The translations under genes and the position numbers were made by a program. Below are positions 43,996 to 53,296 of a stretch of 64,000 bases of DNA, in pieces (within the stretch, counting starts at the first letter, position 1; every line of letters begins with the position of its first letter). The stretch is from Hyphomicrobiales bacterium. Its GTDB lineage: Bacteria; Pseudomonadota; Alphaproteobacteria; Rhizobiales; Beijerinckiaceae. Location: contig JAQGKD010000005.1 of NCBI GenBank assembly GCA_028290285.1, forward strand, positions 45,743 to 109,742, read 5' to 3'. Under the pieces are notes generated by a model. It saw only the letters and a program-made list of their open reading frames with translations, was not told where the DNA came from and did no database searches.

Positions 43996-45555
43996 CTAAT
44001 GAGCCGGGGATGCCGGCAGCCTCGCGGCGAGCGCGCGGGCGGCTGCCCGCGGCGTGGATTTATTCTGGTCGCGATCAACGGACAGATTGGCCTCGCGCAT
44101 CAGATCGACCCCGATGACGCCGATGAGCGGCTTCAGCGCGCGCTGCAACATGGGGTCGTCCGCGCGCTTGGGCGCAATCAGGATCACGGCATCGTAGGAT
44201 GGGATCGCGTGGCGCGGATCTTCCAAGGCCAGCAGGTCGTCGGCGATGATGCGCCCGTCGCTTGAAAAGCCCGAGATCACGTCCACCTCACCGCCCGAAA
44301 GCGCCCGATACATGAAGGTCGGATTGAACGAACGCCGGTCGCGGAAGGCGAGCCCATAGGCCTGCCGCAGGGCCGCCCATTCCGGCCGGTCGAGAAACTC
44401 GATGTCCGCGCCGAGCACCAGGTTGCCGGCCTTGCCTGCAAGGTCGTCGAGGCTCGCAATGCCGAGTTCACGTGCCCGCGCGCGGCGCATCAGCATGGCA
44501 TAGGCGTTTTCAAAGCCGAGCGACCCCAACACCGTCACCCCGTGTTTCTCTTTCATCCAACGCGTCAACTCGCCGAGCATTGCGTCACGCGAGGGCACGT
44601 CGGTCCGGCCCATGACATTGGCCCAGAGCGTGCCCGAATAATCGACATAGACGTCGATCTCGTTGTTCACCAGCGCGCGCCAGGCGATGGCCGATCCGAG
44701 CCCCTGTTTCTGCCGCACGGACGCGCCTTCCGCTTCCAGCCGGTCTGCGAAAAGATCGGCCAGGATATATTGCTCGGAGAAATTCTTGGCCCCGATCACG
44801 TAGGATGCGCCATCCGGGCGCGCGGCACCTGCGAAGGCCAGCGCGGTGCCGAGCACCAGCACGATCAGCCCTGCAAATATCCGGCGCGGGCTGCGCAACG
44901 CCGCGCCGCTCTCGACAAGGCCGAGCGCCTGATCGACGAAGAACGCCAGCCCCGCGGAGGCCGCGCAGCCGAACAGCACGAAGACCCAGTTTTCAGTTTG
45001 CAAACCGCTGAAAATGTAATTGCCGAGACTCGTCTGCCCGATGGGTGTCGCCAATGTGGCGGCCCCGATGGTCCAGACGGCAGCCGTGCGAACGCCAGCC
45101 ATGACGACGGGGGCGGCGAGGGGGGCTTCCACACGCAGGAGGCTCTGCAACGGCGTCATCCCCACGCCCTTGGCGGCCTCGACGGCGGCGCGATCGACGC
45201 CTGTCAGCCCGGTCACGCCGTTGCGCAGGATCGGCAGCAGGGCATAAAGCGTCAGGGCGAGAAGGGCAGGCAGGAAACCGAGGGCAGGAAACGTGACCCC
45301 GAACCAGCGCCCGCTCAGCGACGAGACTGCCAGTAGCAGCGGATAGAAGAGGGCCAGAAGCGCCAGCCCCGGAATGGTCTGCACGAGACTGGCGAAGGAC
45401 AGTAACGGCCAGGCGAAGGCGGGACGCCGCGCCGCCAGCACCGCGAGCGGCAGCGCGATCACGATACCGGCTCCGAGGGCGCAGGCGGAGAGCACGACGT
45501 GAGCGGACAGGTATTCCGGCAGGAGCCGCCACGCGGCGTCGATCTGCTCAGACAT
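43996..45555 (-). CDS. OpuC/ProW-like permease fused to glycine-betaine-type binding domain
   Basis: 519 residues. The N-terminal 215 residues are a ProW/OpuCB-like permease (about six helices; VEAAKGVGMTPLQSLLRVEAPLAAPVVMAGVRTAAVW is the coupling region, IGQTSLGNYIFSGL is typical). After a further helix (RRIFAGLIVLVLGTALAFAGAA) comes an OpuAC-type binding domain (VIGAKNFSEQYILADLFADRLE, IDVYVDYSGTLWANVMGR). The fusion is known in the quaternary-amine transporter family. It overlaps the ATPase gene by 8 bases. Likely imports choline, betaine or a related amine. Confidence 0.92.
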   Translation of the reverse strand: MSEQIDAAWRLLPEYLSAHVVLSACALGAGIVIALPLAVLAARRPAFAWPLLSFASLVQTIPGLALLALFYPLLLAVSSLSGRWFGVTFPALGFLPALLALTLYALLPILRNGVTGLTGVDRAAVEAAKGVGMTPLQSLLRVEAPLAAPVVMAGVRTAAVWTIGAATLATPIGQTSLGNYIFSGLQTENWVFVLFGCAASAGLAFFVDQALGLVESGAALRSPRRIFAGLIVLVLGTALAFAGAARPDGASYVIGAKNFSEQYILADLFADRLEAEGASVRQKQGLGSAIAWRALVNNEIDVYVDYSGTLWANVMGRTDVPSRDAMLGELTRWMKEKHGVTVLGSLGFENAYAMLMRRARARELGIASLDDLAGKAGNLVLGADIEFLDRPEWAALRQAYGLAFRDRRSFNPTFMYRALSGGEVDVISGFSSDGRIIADDLLALEDPRHAIPSYDAVILIAPKRADDPMLQRALKPLIGVIGVDLMREANLSVDRDQNKSTPRAAARALAARLPASPAH

Positions 45556-46321
45556 GCGCGGCGCCGCCGAGAATCGCCTGTACGCGCTCGGCCTGCCGTC
45601 TGGGCACGCGCATCAACTCGGAGACATCTGGATCGGCGTCGTCCGACATCAGCTCGCGCGGCGTTCCGTCCGCGATGATGCGCCCGCCGGCCATCACCAC
45701 GATGCGATCGGCGAGCAACACAGCCTCCTGAATGTCGTGCGTCACCATGATCGTGGTCAGGCCAAGCTGGCTATGCAGCGCGCGATAGGATTGCCCCAGC
45801 GCATCGCGCGTCAGAGGATCGAGCGCGCCGAACGGCTCGTCCATCAGCATCACCTTCGGCCGCGCCGCCAGCGCACGCGCCACGCCGACTCGCTGCTGCT
45901 GCCCACCCGATAGCATGCCGGGCGAACGCGATGAGAAATCCGCGGGCAGATCGACGAGAGCCAGAAGCTCGCTGACGCGCTGCGCGATCTTGTCTATGGG
46001 CCAGCCGAGAAGCTGCGGCGTGATGCCGATGTTTTCGGCAACGCTCATATGCGGGAAGAGCCCGATGCCCTGGAACGCATAGCCGATGCGGCGACGCATG
46101 AGCGGCCCCGCGATATCCGAGACATCCTCCCCGTCGAGCCGGATGGTGCCTGAGTCGGGATCGATGAGGCGGTTGATGGTCTTCAGCAACGACGTCTTGC
46201 CGGACCCGGACGCGCCCACCAGCGCCACCAGTTCTCCGGGCGCGATGGACAGCGACACGTCGTCCAGGGCGCGCTTCCTCGTTTGCGGGTAGGTGAGGAC
46301 CAGATTTTCGATGTCGATCAT
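45548..46321 (-). CDS. ABC transporter ATP-binding protein (OpuCA/ProV-like)
   Basis: 257 residues from ATG at 46321. Walker A VGASGSGKTSLLKTINRL, Q-loop GYAFQGIGLFPHMSVAENI, signature MLSGGQQQRVGVARAL, Walker B VMLMDEPFGALDPLTR and VTHDIQEAVLLAD. The CBS domains found in classical OpuCA/ProV are absent. It partners the permease-binding fusion directly downstream. Confidence 0.92.
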   Translation of the reverse strand: MIDIENLVLTYPQTRKRALDDVSLSIAPGELVALVGASGSGKTSLLKTINRLIDPDSGTIRLDGEDVSDIAGPLMRRRIGYAFQGIGLFPHMSVAENIGITPQLLGWPIDKIAQRVSELLALVDLPADFSSRSPGMLSGGQQQRVGVARALAARPKVMLMDEPFGALDPLTRDALGQSYRALHSQLGLTTIMVTHDIQEAVLLADRIVVMAGGRIIADGTPRELMSDDADPDVSELMRVPRRQAERVQAILGGAAHV

Positions 46322-46533
46322 TGAGTCTGGCCCATCTTCCTCGCCGGAACTGCACTGCGCGAGGTTAGGCGTGCAATGGCCCCGCCGTCGAGATGGTTCC
46401 TCGCGACGGTGGCGGAGGGCGCGCAAGCTGGTCTATACTGCGTTGCGATGCGGCCCGGTGAGGGTCGCCCAAGGTCCAATAAGAATCGCGAGCGCCAGGC
46501 GCTCCAAAGGTTCGAGATCGAAGGGTGAGGAAT

Positions 46534-47139
46534 ATGAACGAGCTGCTGCTCGACCAGCTGGCCATCCGCCAACTCGTCGAAAATTGGGTCGTCTGGCGCG
46601 ATGCCGGGCATTGGGACCGGTTCCGCACTGTCTGGTTCGATGACGGGCGGATGATGGCGACCTGGACGCAGGGCACGGCCGACGAATTCATCCAGATGAG
46701 CAAGGACGGCTGGGCCAAGGGAGTCAGCATCCTGCACTTCCTCGGCGGTCACTCGGCTGACGTTTCGGGCACGCGCGCGATCGCCCAGACGAAGATGACG
46801 ATCTCCCAGCGCGCCAACGTGCACGGCGTGCTCGTCGATGTCGTCTGCACCGGCCGCTTCTATGATTTCCTGGAAAAACGCGACGGCAAATGGGGCTTTG
46901 TGCTGCGCCAGCCGATCTACGAGAAGGATCGCATGGACCCGGTAGATCCGGCCGCGCGCCTCGAACTCGATGCGGCGTTGCTGAACTCGTTCCCGGAGGG
47001 TTATCGGCACCTCGCCTATCTGCAGACGCAGATCGGATATCAGGTGAAGAAGGACATGCCCGGCCTCAAGGGACCGCAGGTCGAGCAACTCTACGCCGAT
47101 GGCGCAGACTGGCTCGCCGGCAAGCCGCTCACGCGCTGA
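46534..47139 (+). CDS. SnoaL/NTF2-like family protein
   Basis: 201 residues from ATG at 46534 (GTG 46525 also in frame), with GTGAGGAAT upstream. The opening LLLDQLAIRQLVENWVVWRDAGHWDRFRTVWFDDGRMMATWTQG is the SnoaL-like cone fold, often a dehydratase, isomerase or dioxygenase subunit. It is 23 bases before the intradiol dioxygenase gene, so may act on an aromatic intermediate. Confidence 0.82.
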   Translation: MNELLLDQLAIRQLVENWVVWRDAGHWDRFRTVWFDDGRMMATWTQGTADEFIQMSKDGWAKGVSILHFLGGHSADVSGTRAIAQTKMTISQRANVHGVLVDVVCTGRFYDFLEKRDGKWGFVLRQPIYEKDRMDPVDPAARLELDAALLNSFPEGYRHLAYLQTQIGYQVKKDMPGLKGPQVEQLYADGADWLAGKPLTR

Positions 47140-47162
47140 GCCGCGACACCAGGGGATCAGCC

Positions 47163-48044
47163 ATGCGCAATTTCGATGAAAACACCATCACGGACGCCGT
47201 GCTCGAACGTGTGAGCGGAGCGGGCGATCCGCGTATCAAGATGATCAGCGAGGCGCTGGTGCGCCATCTGCACGCGTTCCTGCGTGAAACGCGTCCCTCG
47301 CAGGCCGAGTGGGAGCAGGGCATCGCCTTTCTGACCCGCACCGGCCATATGTGCGACGACAAGCGGCAGGAGTTCATCCTCCTGTCCGATGCGCTCGGCG
47401 CGTCCATGCTCGTTGACGCCATAAACAATTCCGCCGGGCTCGGCGAGACGGATTCGACCGTGCTCGGTCCTTTCTATGTGGAGGGGCCTGCCGAGTTCGA
47501 GAACGGCGCGGACATCTCGAACGGCATGGACGGCATGCCGATCTATGTCTCGGGGATGGTCGCCGACCTCGAGGGCAAGCCGCTCGCCGGTGCTCTTGTG
47601 GATGTCTGGCACGCCGACGATCACGGCTATTATGATGTGCAGAACTTCGAAGAGCGTGGACTTGCCGGGCGCGCGCGTTTGCGTACGGACAGGCAGGGGC
47701 GCTTCAGCTTCTGGAGCATCCGCCCGGCCAGCTATCCGATCCCCCATGACGGACCCGTCGGCGACATGCTGAAGGCGCAGGGGCGTCATCCCTACAGGCC
47801 CGCCCATGTGCATTTCATGATCGAAGCTGAGGGAAAGCAGAAACTCGTCACGCATGTTTTCGCAGCGGGCGATCAATATCTGGATTCCGACGCCGTCTTC
47901 GGCGTGAAGGACTCGATTATCCGGCCCTTCGACGAACACGCGCCGGGGCTCGCTCCCGACGGATCGAAGCGCGATGCGCCGTACGCGACGCTGACCTATG
48001 ACTTCCGGCTCCTGCCAGCGGTTCGCGCCGCTTGCGCGGACTGA
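47163..48044 (+). CDS. intradiol ring-cleavage dioxygenase, hydroxyquinol 1,2-dioxygenase-like
   Basis: 293 residues. Non-haem Fe(III) ligands are visible: Tyr in HGYYDVQ (about 157), Tyr191 (PASYPIPHDGP), His215 and His217 (RPAHVHFMI). The N-terminal dimerisation domain of catechol/hydroxyquinol dioxygenases (residues 1-95) is present, and STVLGPFYVEGPAEFENGADIS is more like hydroxyquinol than catechol enzymes. Start ATG 47163 with AGGGGATC upstream. Converts hydroxyquinol or a catechol to a muconate-type acid. It lacks neighbouring maleylacetate reductase in the window. Confidence 0.9.
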   Translation: MRNFDENTITDAVLERVSGAGDPRIKMISEALVRHLHAFLRETRPSQAEWEQGIAFLTRTGHMCDDKRQEFILLSDALGASMLVDAINNSAGLGETDSTVLGPFYVEGPAEFENGADISNGMDGMPIYVSGMVADLEGKPLAGALVDVWHADDHGYYDVQNFEERGLAGRARLRTDRQGRFSFWSIRPASYPIPHDGPVGDMLKAQGRHPYRPAHVHFMIEAEGKQKLVTHVFAAGDQYLDSDAVFGVKDSIIRPFDEHAPGLAPDGSKRDAPYATLTYDFRLLPAVRAACAD

Positions 48045-48107
48045 ACAGACGAACAATAAACCGCACTGCGGCGACGCGGCGGCTTGGCACCCATCAGGAT
48101 CGTTTTA

Positions 48108-48683
48108 ATGACCACTCGCAAACCCTTGATCGTCGGCATCGGTGGCACCACGCGCCCCGGTTCCTCCTCGGAACAGGCGCTCGCGCTCGCGCTGAGCTTC
48201 GCCAAGGCGAAGGGCGCCGAGATCATCCTGTTCGGCGGCCGTGACCTGCAATTGCCGATGTACGATCCCGCCACCGCCGGCGACAGCGAGGCCGCACGCC
48301 ATCTGATCGACGCGCTGCGCCGGGCCGACGGCATCATCCTCGCCTCGCCCTGCTATCACGGCGGCGTGTCGGGCCTCGTCAAGAACGCCATCGACTATAC
48401 CGAAGAAATGCGGGCCGATGCGCGCGTCTACTTCGACGGACGGGCGCTCGGGGCCATCGGCTGCGGCTATGGCAACCAGGGTCCCGGTATGGTGCTCGCG
48501 CAATTGCGCGCCATGGGCCACGCTTTGCGCGGCTGGAACGTTCCGCTGGGCGTGGCCGTCAATTCCGCTGTCGTGAAGTTCGACGAGACCGGTTGCAGCG
48601 AGGCGGGCATCGCCAAGCAGATCGAGATCATGGCCGGGCAGGTCTTCGACTTCGCCGAAATGACCGTCGCGCGCAACGGCTGA
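48108..48683 (+). CDS. NADPH-dependent FMN reductase
   Basis: 191 residues from ATG at 48108. The flavodoxin-like start VGIGGTTRPGSSSEQALALAL binds the FMN phosphate, and LASPCYHGGVSGLVKNAIDY is a family hallmark. Such enzymes supply reduced flavin to monooxygenases or reduce quinones; here it follows the aromatic dioxygenase gene by 63 bases. Confidence 0.88.
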   Translation: MTTRKPLIVGIGGTTRPGSSSEQALALALSFAKAKGAEIILFGGRDLQLPMYDPATAGDSEAARHLIDALRRADGIILASPCYHGGVSGLVKNAIDYTEEMRADARVYFDGRALGAIGCGYGNQGPGMVLAQLRAMGHALRGWNVPLGVAVNSAVVKFDETGCSEAGIAKQIEIMAGQVFDFAEMTVARNG

Positions 48684-48695
48684 GGCTGGGGACTC

Positions 48696-49811
48696 TCACC
48701 CCTTCTTCTTGGAGGTGTCCTTCTTCTCCGACACCTCTTTCTTCACGGGTTTCGGCTTGTCGCGATTGGTGAAGCGCGCATTGCCGAGGCCCGTGCCGAT
48801 CGTCAGCACGCCCCAGCGTTCGACGTCGGTCATGAAGGGCACTTCGCTCAGGCCCTGCACGACGGCATCGTTGTGGATGACGACCATCGTCTCGTGATCG
48901 CCGATCATGGGGATCGCCTTGCGCAATTCGCTGGGCAGGTTGAAGCGCCCGCTTTCCCAATTGCCTCCCGGCAGGTTCTGCCCACCACGATCTATGGACC
49001 CGTCAGGCTCGATCACCCCGGGGCAACCGATGCCGATCAGCGGCGCAAGGCTGATCTTTTCCTTGTCGGCCTTGGCAATCATGCTTTTCAGCATTTCGAC
49101 GAGACGCGCGATTGCCGCGTCGCGCTTGGGGCTGTCATCGGCATGACGCCAAAGGTCCGACTTCCAGACCTTCGCCTTGGAGAGGTCTGGCGCGTTCTTC
49201 ATGTTGAGCATGACCACGCCGGCGCGGATGTTCGACCCGCCAATGTCGACGGCGAGGATCGCGTCGTGGCCGCTCAGCGTCCATGCCGGCATGAGATGGG
49301 CCGCGCCGAGCAGGCCCGCCTCGTCCGGGTGATTGCGGATCGGCACGAGATCGATCGCGATGCCGCTCGCCTTGAGCAGCACGGACGCGCGCCCCAGTGC
49401 GAGTTCTCCGATGCGGCTGCCACGAAAGCCGCCGCCGACCACGATGCGCTGCGTGTTCTGCCAGCCCTTGGCCCGGAGAAAGCGACGCGTGACAGTAGCG
49501 AATTCCTGCGCGAAATCCTCGATTGCGCCGTGCAGGATGCCCGCGGCCTCCGCGTCTCCATTCATCAGCACGTCATCGAGCTTCTTCTTGCCCATTTCCG
49601 TGCCGGGTACCTCGCCGAGTGGGTCTTCGTCCACCTTGCGGATGCGGTCGCGCCAATCTTCCAGAATGTCGTGGAACGCGCGCTTGCTCGCGCGGTCGCC
49701 GATGAAACCGTCTTTCTCACGCAGCTCCAGATTGTAGCTGTCGATGACGACGGAGGGCAGTTCGAACGCTCCATGAGAGCCGTTCGCTTTCTTCTCGAGA
49801 CTGTCGGGCAT
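48696..49811 (-). CDS. ROK-family (sugar-kinase fold) protein with circularly permuted motif order
   Basis: 371 residues from ATG at 49811. Motifs of ROK/ASKHA kinases are all present but shifted. The normally C-terminal piece QRIVVGGGFRGSRIGELAL (121-139) and PDEAGLLGAAHLM comes first; the normally N-terminal phosphate motif AVDIGGSNIRAGVV (187-200) follows, then GIGCPGVIEPDGSID (260-274), the catalytic NDA (314-316) and TIGTGLGNARF (337-347). The HExGH/zinc-cluster region that should follow is absent, and the protein ends in a Lys-rich tail. The first 100 residues are not recognised. Enzymatic activity and substrate are unknown. Confidence 0.85.
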   Translation of the reverse strand: MPDSLEKKANGSHGAFELPSVVIDSYNLELREKDGFIGDRASKRAFHDILEDWRDRIRKVDEDPLGEVPGTEMGKKKLDDVLMNGDAEAAGILHGAIEDFAQEFATVTRRFLRAKGWQNTQRIVVGGGFRGSRIGELALGRASVLLKASGIAIDLVPIRNHPDEAGLLGAAHLMPAWTLSGHDAILAVDIGGSNIRAGVVMLNMKNAPDLSKAKVWKSDLWRHADDSPKRDAAIARLVEMLKSMIAKADKEKISLAPLIGIGCPGVIEPDGSIDRGGQNLPGGNWESGRFNLPSELRKAIPMIGDHETMVVIHNDAVVQGLSEVPFMTDVERWGVLTIGTGLGNARFTNRDKPKPVKKEVSEKKDTSKKKG

Positions 49812-49926
49812 GGCTGGTTTCCGCGCGGGATGCGTTCGACAACGCAACCATGCCTGCTGTGTTCCAGACGGGCGGGCCCCTCGAGAAAGGTGCCCGCGCG
49901 GCCCGAATCAGACTTGCAGCCAGCCG

Positions 49927-50472
49927 TCACTGGCACATGTAGCGACGCCCGTCATAGGAGACGAAGGTGCCGCTCCGGGGATCGAACGAGCGATAACGCT
50001 GCGCGCAATAGTCGTACCATTCCTGCGTCCAGGGCGTGAGCCCATAGCCCTGCTGCTGAACGTATTCGGGTTCCTGATATACGGGTTGATAGCGCTGCCG
50101 ATAAGGCTCCTGATAGGGCTCTTCATAGGTGCGATAGCCGCGCTGCGGCCGGTTCTGCGACGCAATGATGCCGCCGATGACCAGGCCGGCCACCCCGGCG
50201 GCGACGGCTGCGCCCGCCGCGTTCCCGCCGCCACGCCGAACCTGGCGTCCGCCACGGTTCACATTGCCACCCTGCTTCTGCGCCCGCTGGCCATAGCGCG
50301 GGTTCGGCTGCTGATACTGAACTTGCGTGGGCGACATAAGCTCGTCCCTCAGGCTTTGCTGCGCAAGCGTGCCGAGGCCGGCGAGAGGTGCTGCCTCTGC
50401 CGACAGGGCGACGCCGGTGACGAGGATGAAGGCGAGGCCAGCGCGCGAGGCCTGGCGGAAACGGTCGAACAT
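49927..50472 (-). CDS. BA14K family protein
   Basis: 181 residues. Signal peptide (RAGLAFILVTGVALSAEAAP), then a Gln/Arg/Gly-rich linker, a short hydrophobic segment (AAVAAGVAGLVIGGIIAS), a Tyr/Pro/Glu/Gln-rich stretch and a C-terminal BA14K motif (WYDYCAQRYRSFDPRSGTFVSYDG...MCQ). BA14K proteins of Brucella are immunoreactive, surface-linked proteins with lectin-like activity. Common in Hyphomicrobiales, often in several copies. Confidence 0.88.
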   Translation of the reverse strand: MFDRFRQASRAGLAFILVTGVALSAEAAPLAGLGTLAQQSLRDELMSPTQVQYQQPNPRYGQRAQKQGGNVNRGGRQVRRGGGNAAGAAVAAGVAGLVIGGIIASQNRPQRGYRTYEEPYQEPYRQRYQPVYQEPEYVQQQGYGLTPWTQEWYDYCAQRYRSFDPRSGTFVSYDGRRYMCQ

Positions 50473-50580
50473 GAATCAACTCCGAGGATAATGGATAGGG
50501 ACGCGTCAACAAACGACACGCCTAAGCCAGCCGCGACCCTAAGCTAGACGATATTTGCCGATACGGAAATAGCGTGCCGA

Positions 50581-51516
50581 TTACATGGTCAATCGGTCGA
50601 TCTCGATCAGATCGTCTTCGGACAGCCGCCAGGATGCGGCCGCCACATTGGCGGCGACCTGATCGGGATGCGTCGCGCCTGCGATCACGCTCGCGACGGG
50701 CGCGCGGGCGGCCAGCCATGAGAAGGCCAGTTCAAGCAGGCTCCGCCCGTGTGATTGCGCGAATGAGGCCAGGTTCTCCACGCGATCCCAGTTGGTCGGG
50801 GTCATGTAACGATCCGTGTAGCGCTGATCCTTGAAGCGCGTTCCCGCGGGCGCGTGCTCGCCGCGTGTATACTTTCCCGTGAGCAGCCCGCTCGCCAGCG
50901 GGTAATAGGGCAGGAGCCCCAGCCCTTTGGCCTTCATGGCGGGCACCCGCTCCCCCTCGATGTCGCGCACGAGCAGCGAATATTCATCCTGGCACGAGAC
51001 AAAGCTGTTCAGCCCGGCGAAGGCAGCGGTCCATTGCGCGTCCACGACCTGCCACCCTGGCATGTTGGAGCAGCCGATGTATCGCACCTTGCCCTGGCGC
51101 ACGAGATCGTCGAGCGCGCGCATGGTCTCCTCGATCGGCGTGAGCGGATCGGGCGTGTGAAACTGATAAAGGTCGATCCAATCGGTGCGCAGCCGCTTTA
51201 GGCTCGCCTCGACCGCGCTCATGATGTAGCGCCGCGATCCACCTTTGAGGTTTCCAGCGTCATCCATCGCCATCCCGAATTTCGTTGCGAGCACGATGTC
51301 CTTGCGGCGCTCGCCGAGCAGTTCTCCAAGTAATGTTTCCGACCCGCCGCGATTGCCATACATGTCCGCAGTGTCGAACAGTGTAATGCCGAGGTCGAGC
51401 GCGGCATGCACGACTTCGCGCGTGCCTTCGAGTTGCAGGCGTCCGCCGAAATTGTTGCAGCCGAGGCCGACCAAGGAGACGCGCAGGCCTGATCGTCCGA
51501 GATTGCGGGTTTCCAT
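50581..51516 (-). CDS. aldo/keto reductase
   Basis: 311 residues of the NADPH-dependent (alpha/beta)8 family. The tetrad is visible: Asp and Tyr in FDTADMYGNRGGSE, Lys in LATKFGMA, His in LYQFHTPDP. N-terminal METRNLGRSGLRVSLVGLGCNNFGG and GATHPDQVAANV are typical of the YajO/YghZ-like group. Substrate unknown. Confidence 0.92.
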   Translation of the reverse strand: METRNLGRSGLRVSLVGLGCNNFGGRLQLEGTREVVHAALDLGITLFDTADMYGNRGGSETLLGELLGERRKDIVLATKFGMAMDDAGNLKGGSRRYIMSAVEASLKRLRTDWIDLYQFHTPDPLTPIEETMRALDDLVRQGKVRYIGCSNMPGWQVVDAQWTAAFAGLNSFVSCQDEYSLLVRDIEGERVPAMKAKGLGLLPYYPLASGLLTGKYTRGEHAPAGTRFKDQRYTDRYMTPTNWDRVENLASFAQSHGRSLLELAFSWLAARAPVASVIAGATHPDQVAANVAAASWRLSEDDLIEIDRLTM

Positions 51517-51668
51517 CGTCTTGCTCCTTGCCGGTTCGACGAGATTGGAGCCTGAAGGCGTCGGAAATTCAAGTCACGCAGCGTGAGCGGCGGGCGCTTT
51601 CGTCTTGTGAAGGGAACGAACTGGCCCTAGCGTGGATTCAGTACGGGAGGTTTAAAGCGGACCCGTCC

Positions 51669-52490
51669 ATGCATTCAGAAGATCAATCCCGCAGTCGCGA
51701 TGAATTCGTGCGCATGCTTACGCGGTGCAAGAATGCTGTTGCCTTCACGGGCGCAGGCATTTCAACTGAATGCGGCGTGCCGGATTTCCGATCGCCCGAC
51801 AGCGCGTGGCGTCGCAACAAGCCGATTCCATTCGCCGATTTTCTGGCGCGCGAGGACATGCGCCTGGAAGCATGGCGACGGAAATTCGCGATGGACGATC
51901 TCTACGCGGACGCCAAGCCTGGGCGTGGCCATGCGGCGCTTCAGCGCCTGGCCGCGAACGGACCCCTGTCGGCCGTCATAACGCAGAACATCGACGGTCT
52001 TCATCAGCAATCGGGAATTGCCGAGGACAAGGTGATTGAACTTCACGGCAATGGGACCTTTGCCCGTTGTCTCGAATGCGGGTCGAGGCACGAGCTCTCC
52101 ACCGTGCGCGAAGAAATCGCCGGCCGCGCCGCGGCGCCGCGTTGCGGATGTGGCGGCATCGTGAAGTCGGCAACGATCTCTTTCGGGCAGGCCATGCCGA
52201 AAGAAGCCATGCAGCGTGCCCGGCGCGCAACACTCGCCTGCGATCTTTTCATCGCGATCGGATCGTCGCTTGTCGTCCACCCCGCCGCGAGTTTTCCCCT
52301 GATTGCCAAGCAGAACGGTGCGTTCTTGATCATTCTCAATGGGGAAGCAACTCCCCTCGACGATCAGGCAGATCTCGTTTTACGCAGCGACATCGGAGAC
52401 TTTCTGGACCCGATCTGGAGAGACGGAGTCGCTTTGCCATCAGCAACATCCGCCAGTAGTCCACAGGACAACAAAAAAACGACTTTGTAG
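51669..52490 (+). CDS. Sir2 family NAD-dependent protein deacylase
   Basis: 273 residues from ATG at 51669; the frame is open upstream without family features. NAD-binding AFTGAGISTECGVPDFRSPDS, TQNIDGLHQQSG and the catalytic His in ELHGNGTFARC are present. The zinc module reads CLEC ... CGC, that is CxxC then CxC. GSSLVVHPAA completes the Rossmann core. Removes acetyl or other acyl groups from lysines with NAD. Confidence 0.93.
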   Translation: MHSEDQSRSRDEFVRMLTRCKNAVAFTGAGISTECGVPDFRSPDSAWRRNKPIPFADFLAREDMRLEAWRRKFAMDDLYADAKPGRGHAALQRLAANGPLSAVITQNIDGLHQQSGIAEDKVIELHGNGTFARCLECGSRHELSTVREEIAGRAAAPRCGCGGIVKSATISFGQAMPKEAMQRARRATLACDLFIAIGSSLVVHPAASFPLIAKQNGAFLIILNGEATPLDDQADLVLRSDIGDFLDPIWRDGVALPSATSASSPQDNKKTTL

Positions 52491-52614
52491 CTGCGGTCGC
52501 GATGCTATCTTTGCTGCGCGACTCACTGAAGACTCGAAGTGATTCGGGTCGCCGCATTGTTGTGAGAACGAAGACTACAGGTGTCTGTGAGTCGGTTTTT
52601 TTGGGGGCGTCAAA

Positions 52615-53202
52615 TTGGGCAACAGCGATCCTACCTTCTCAAGTCTGATCGACGTGATGCAGACGGACATGCCGGGTGAGCGTCCATCGGACCTGCTTGA
52701 GATGTCAGGCCACATCAAGTGGTTCGATGTCTCGAAGGGTTACGGCTTCATCGTACCCGATCAGGGCGGCGCCGACGTATTGCTCCACGTTACGGTTTTG
52801 CGGCGCGACGGCTTCCAAACCGCTCCGGAAGGGGCGCGGGTCGTTTGCGAAGTCCAGAACCGTTCGAAGGGCTTGCAGGTGTTCCGGGTGCTCTCGCTGG
52901 ACGAGTCGACAGCAACCCATCCTGCGCAATTGCCGGCAGCCCGCACGCATGTGCAGGTAACCCCAAATGGCGGTTTCGAGATCGTGATCGTGAAATGGTT
53001 CAACCGCGTCCGAGGCTTCGGCTTCGTCACACGCGGGGAGAACACCGAGGACATCTTCATTCACATGGAGACCCTTCGGCGCTTCGGCATCATGGACCTG
53101 AAGCCGGGCGACGGCCTTCTGGTGCGTTTCGGTGACGGACCCAAGGGCCTGATGGCTGCCGAGGTGCGCCCTCTCGAGACCTCGCTGCCCATTTCTCACT
53201 GA
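52615..53202 (+). CDS. cold-shock protein with two CSD domains
   Basis: 195 residues with two cold-shock domains: residues about 31-95 (HIKWFDVSKGYGFIVPDQGG, DVLLHVTVLRRDGF) and about 123-188 (IVKWFNRVRGFGFVTRGENTEDIFIHMETLRR). RNP1 and RNP2 aromatic residues are kept in both. Binds single-stranded RNA/DNA. The start is TTG at 52615 with a GGGGG ribosome site 8 bases upstream; the next ATG (52657) has none. The upstream region holds a run of seven T, so translation may be temperature- or structure-controlled. Confidence 0.9.
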   Translation: MGNSDPTFSSLIDVMQTDMPGERPSDLLEMSGHIKWFDVSKGYGFIVPDQGGADVLLHVTVLRRDGFQTAPEGARVVCEVQNRSKGLQVFRVLSLDESTATHPAQLPAARTHVQVTPNGGFEIVIVKWFNRVRGFGFVTRGENTEDIFIHMETLRRFGIMDLKPGDGLLVRFGDGPKGLMAAEVRPLETSLPISH

Positions 53203-53296
53203 TCGCGGGCCGTTCGGGCCCGCATTGGGCTTGATCCCGCCAATCTGGCGCGGCATGTTCCCGGCCTTGCGCCATTCCGGCGCGCGAGGCTTCCCT

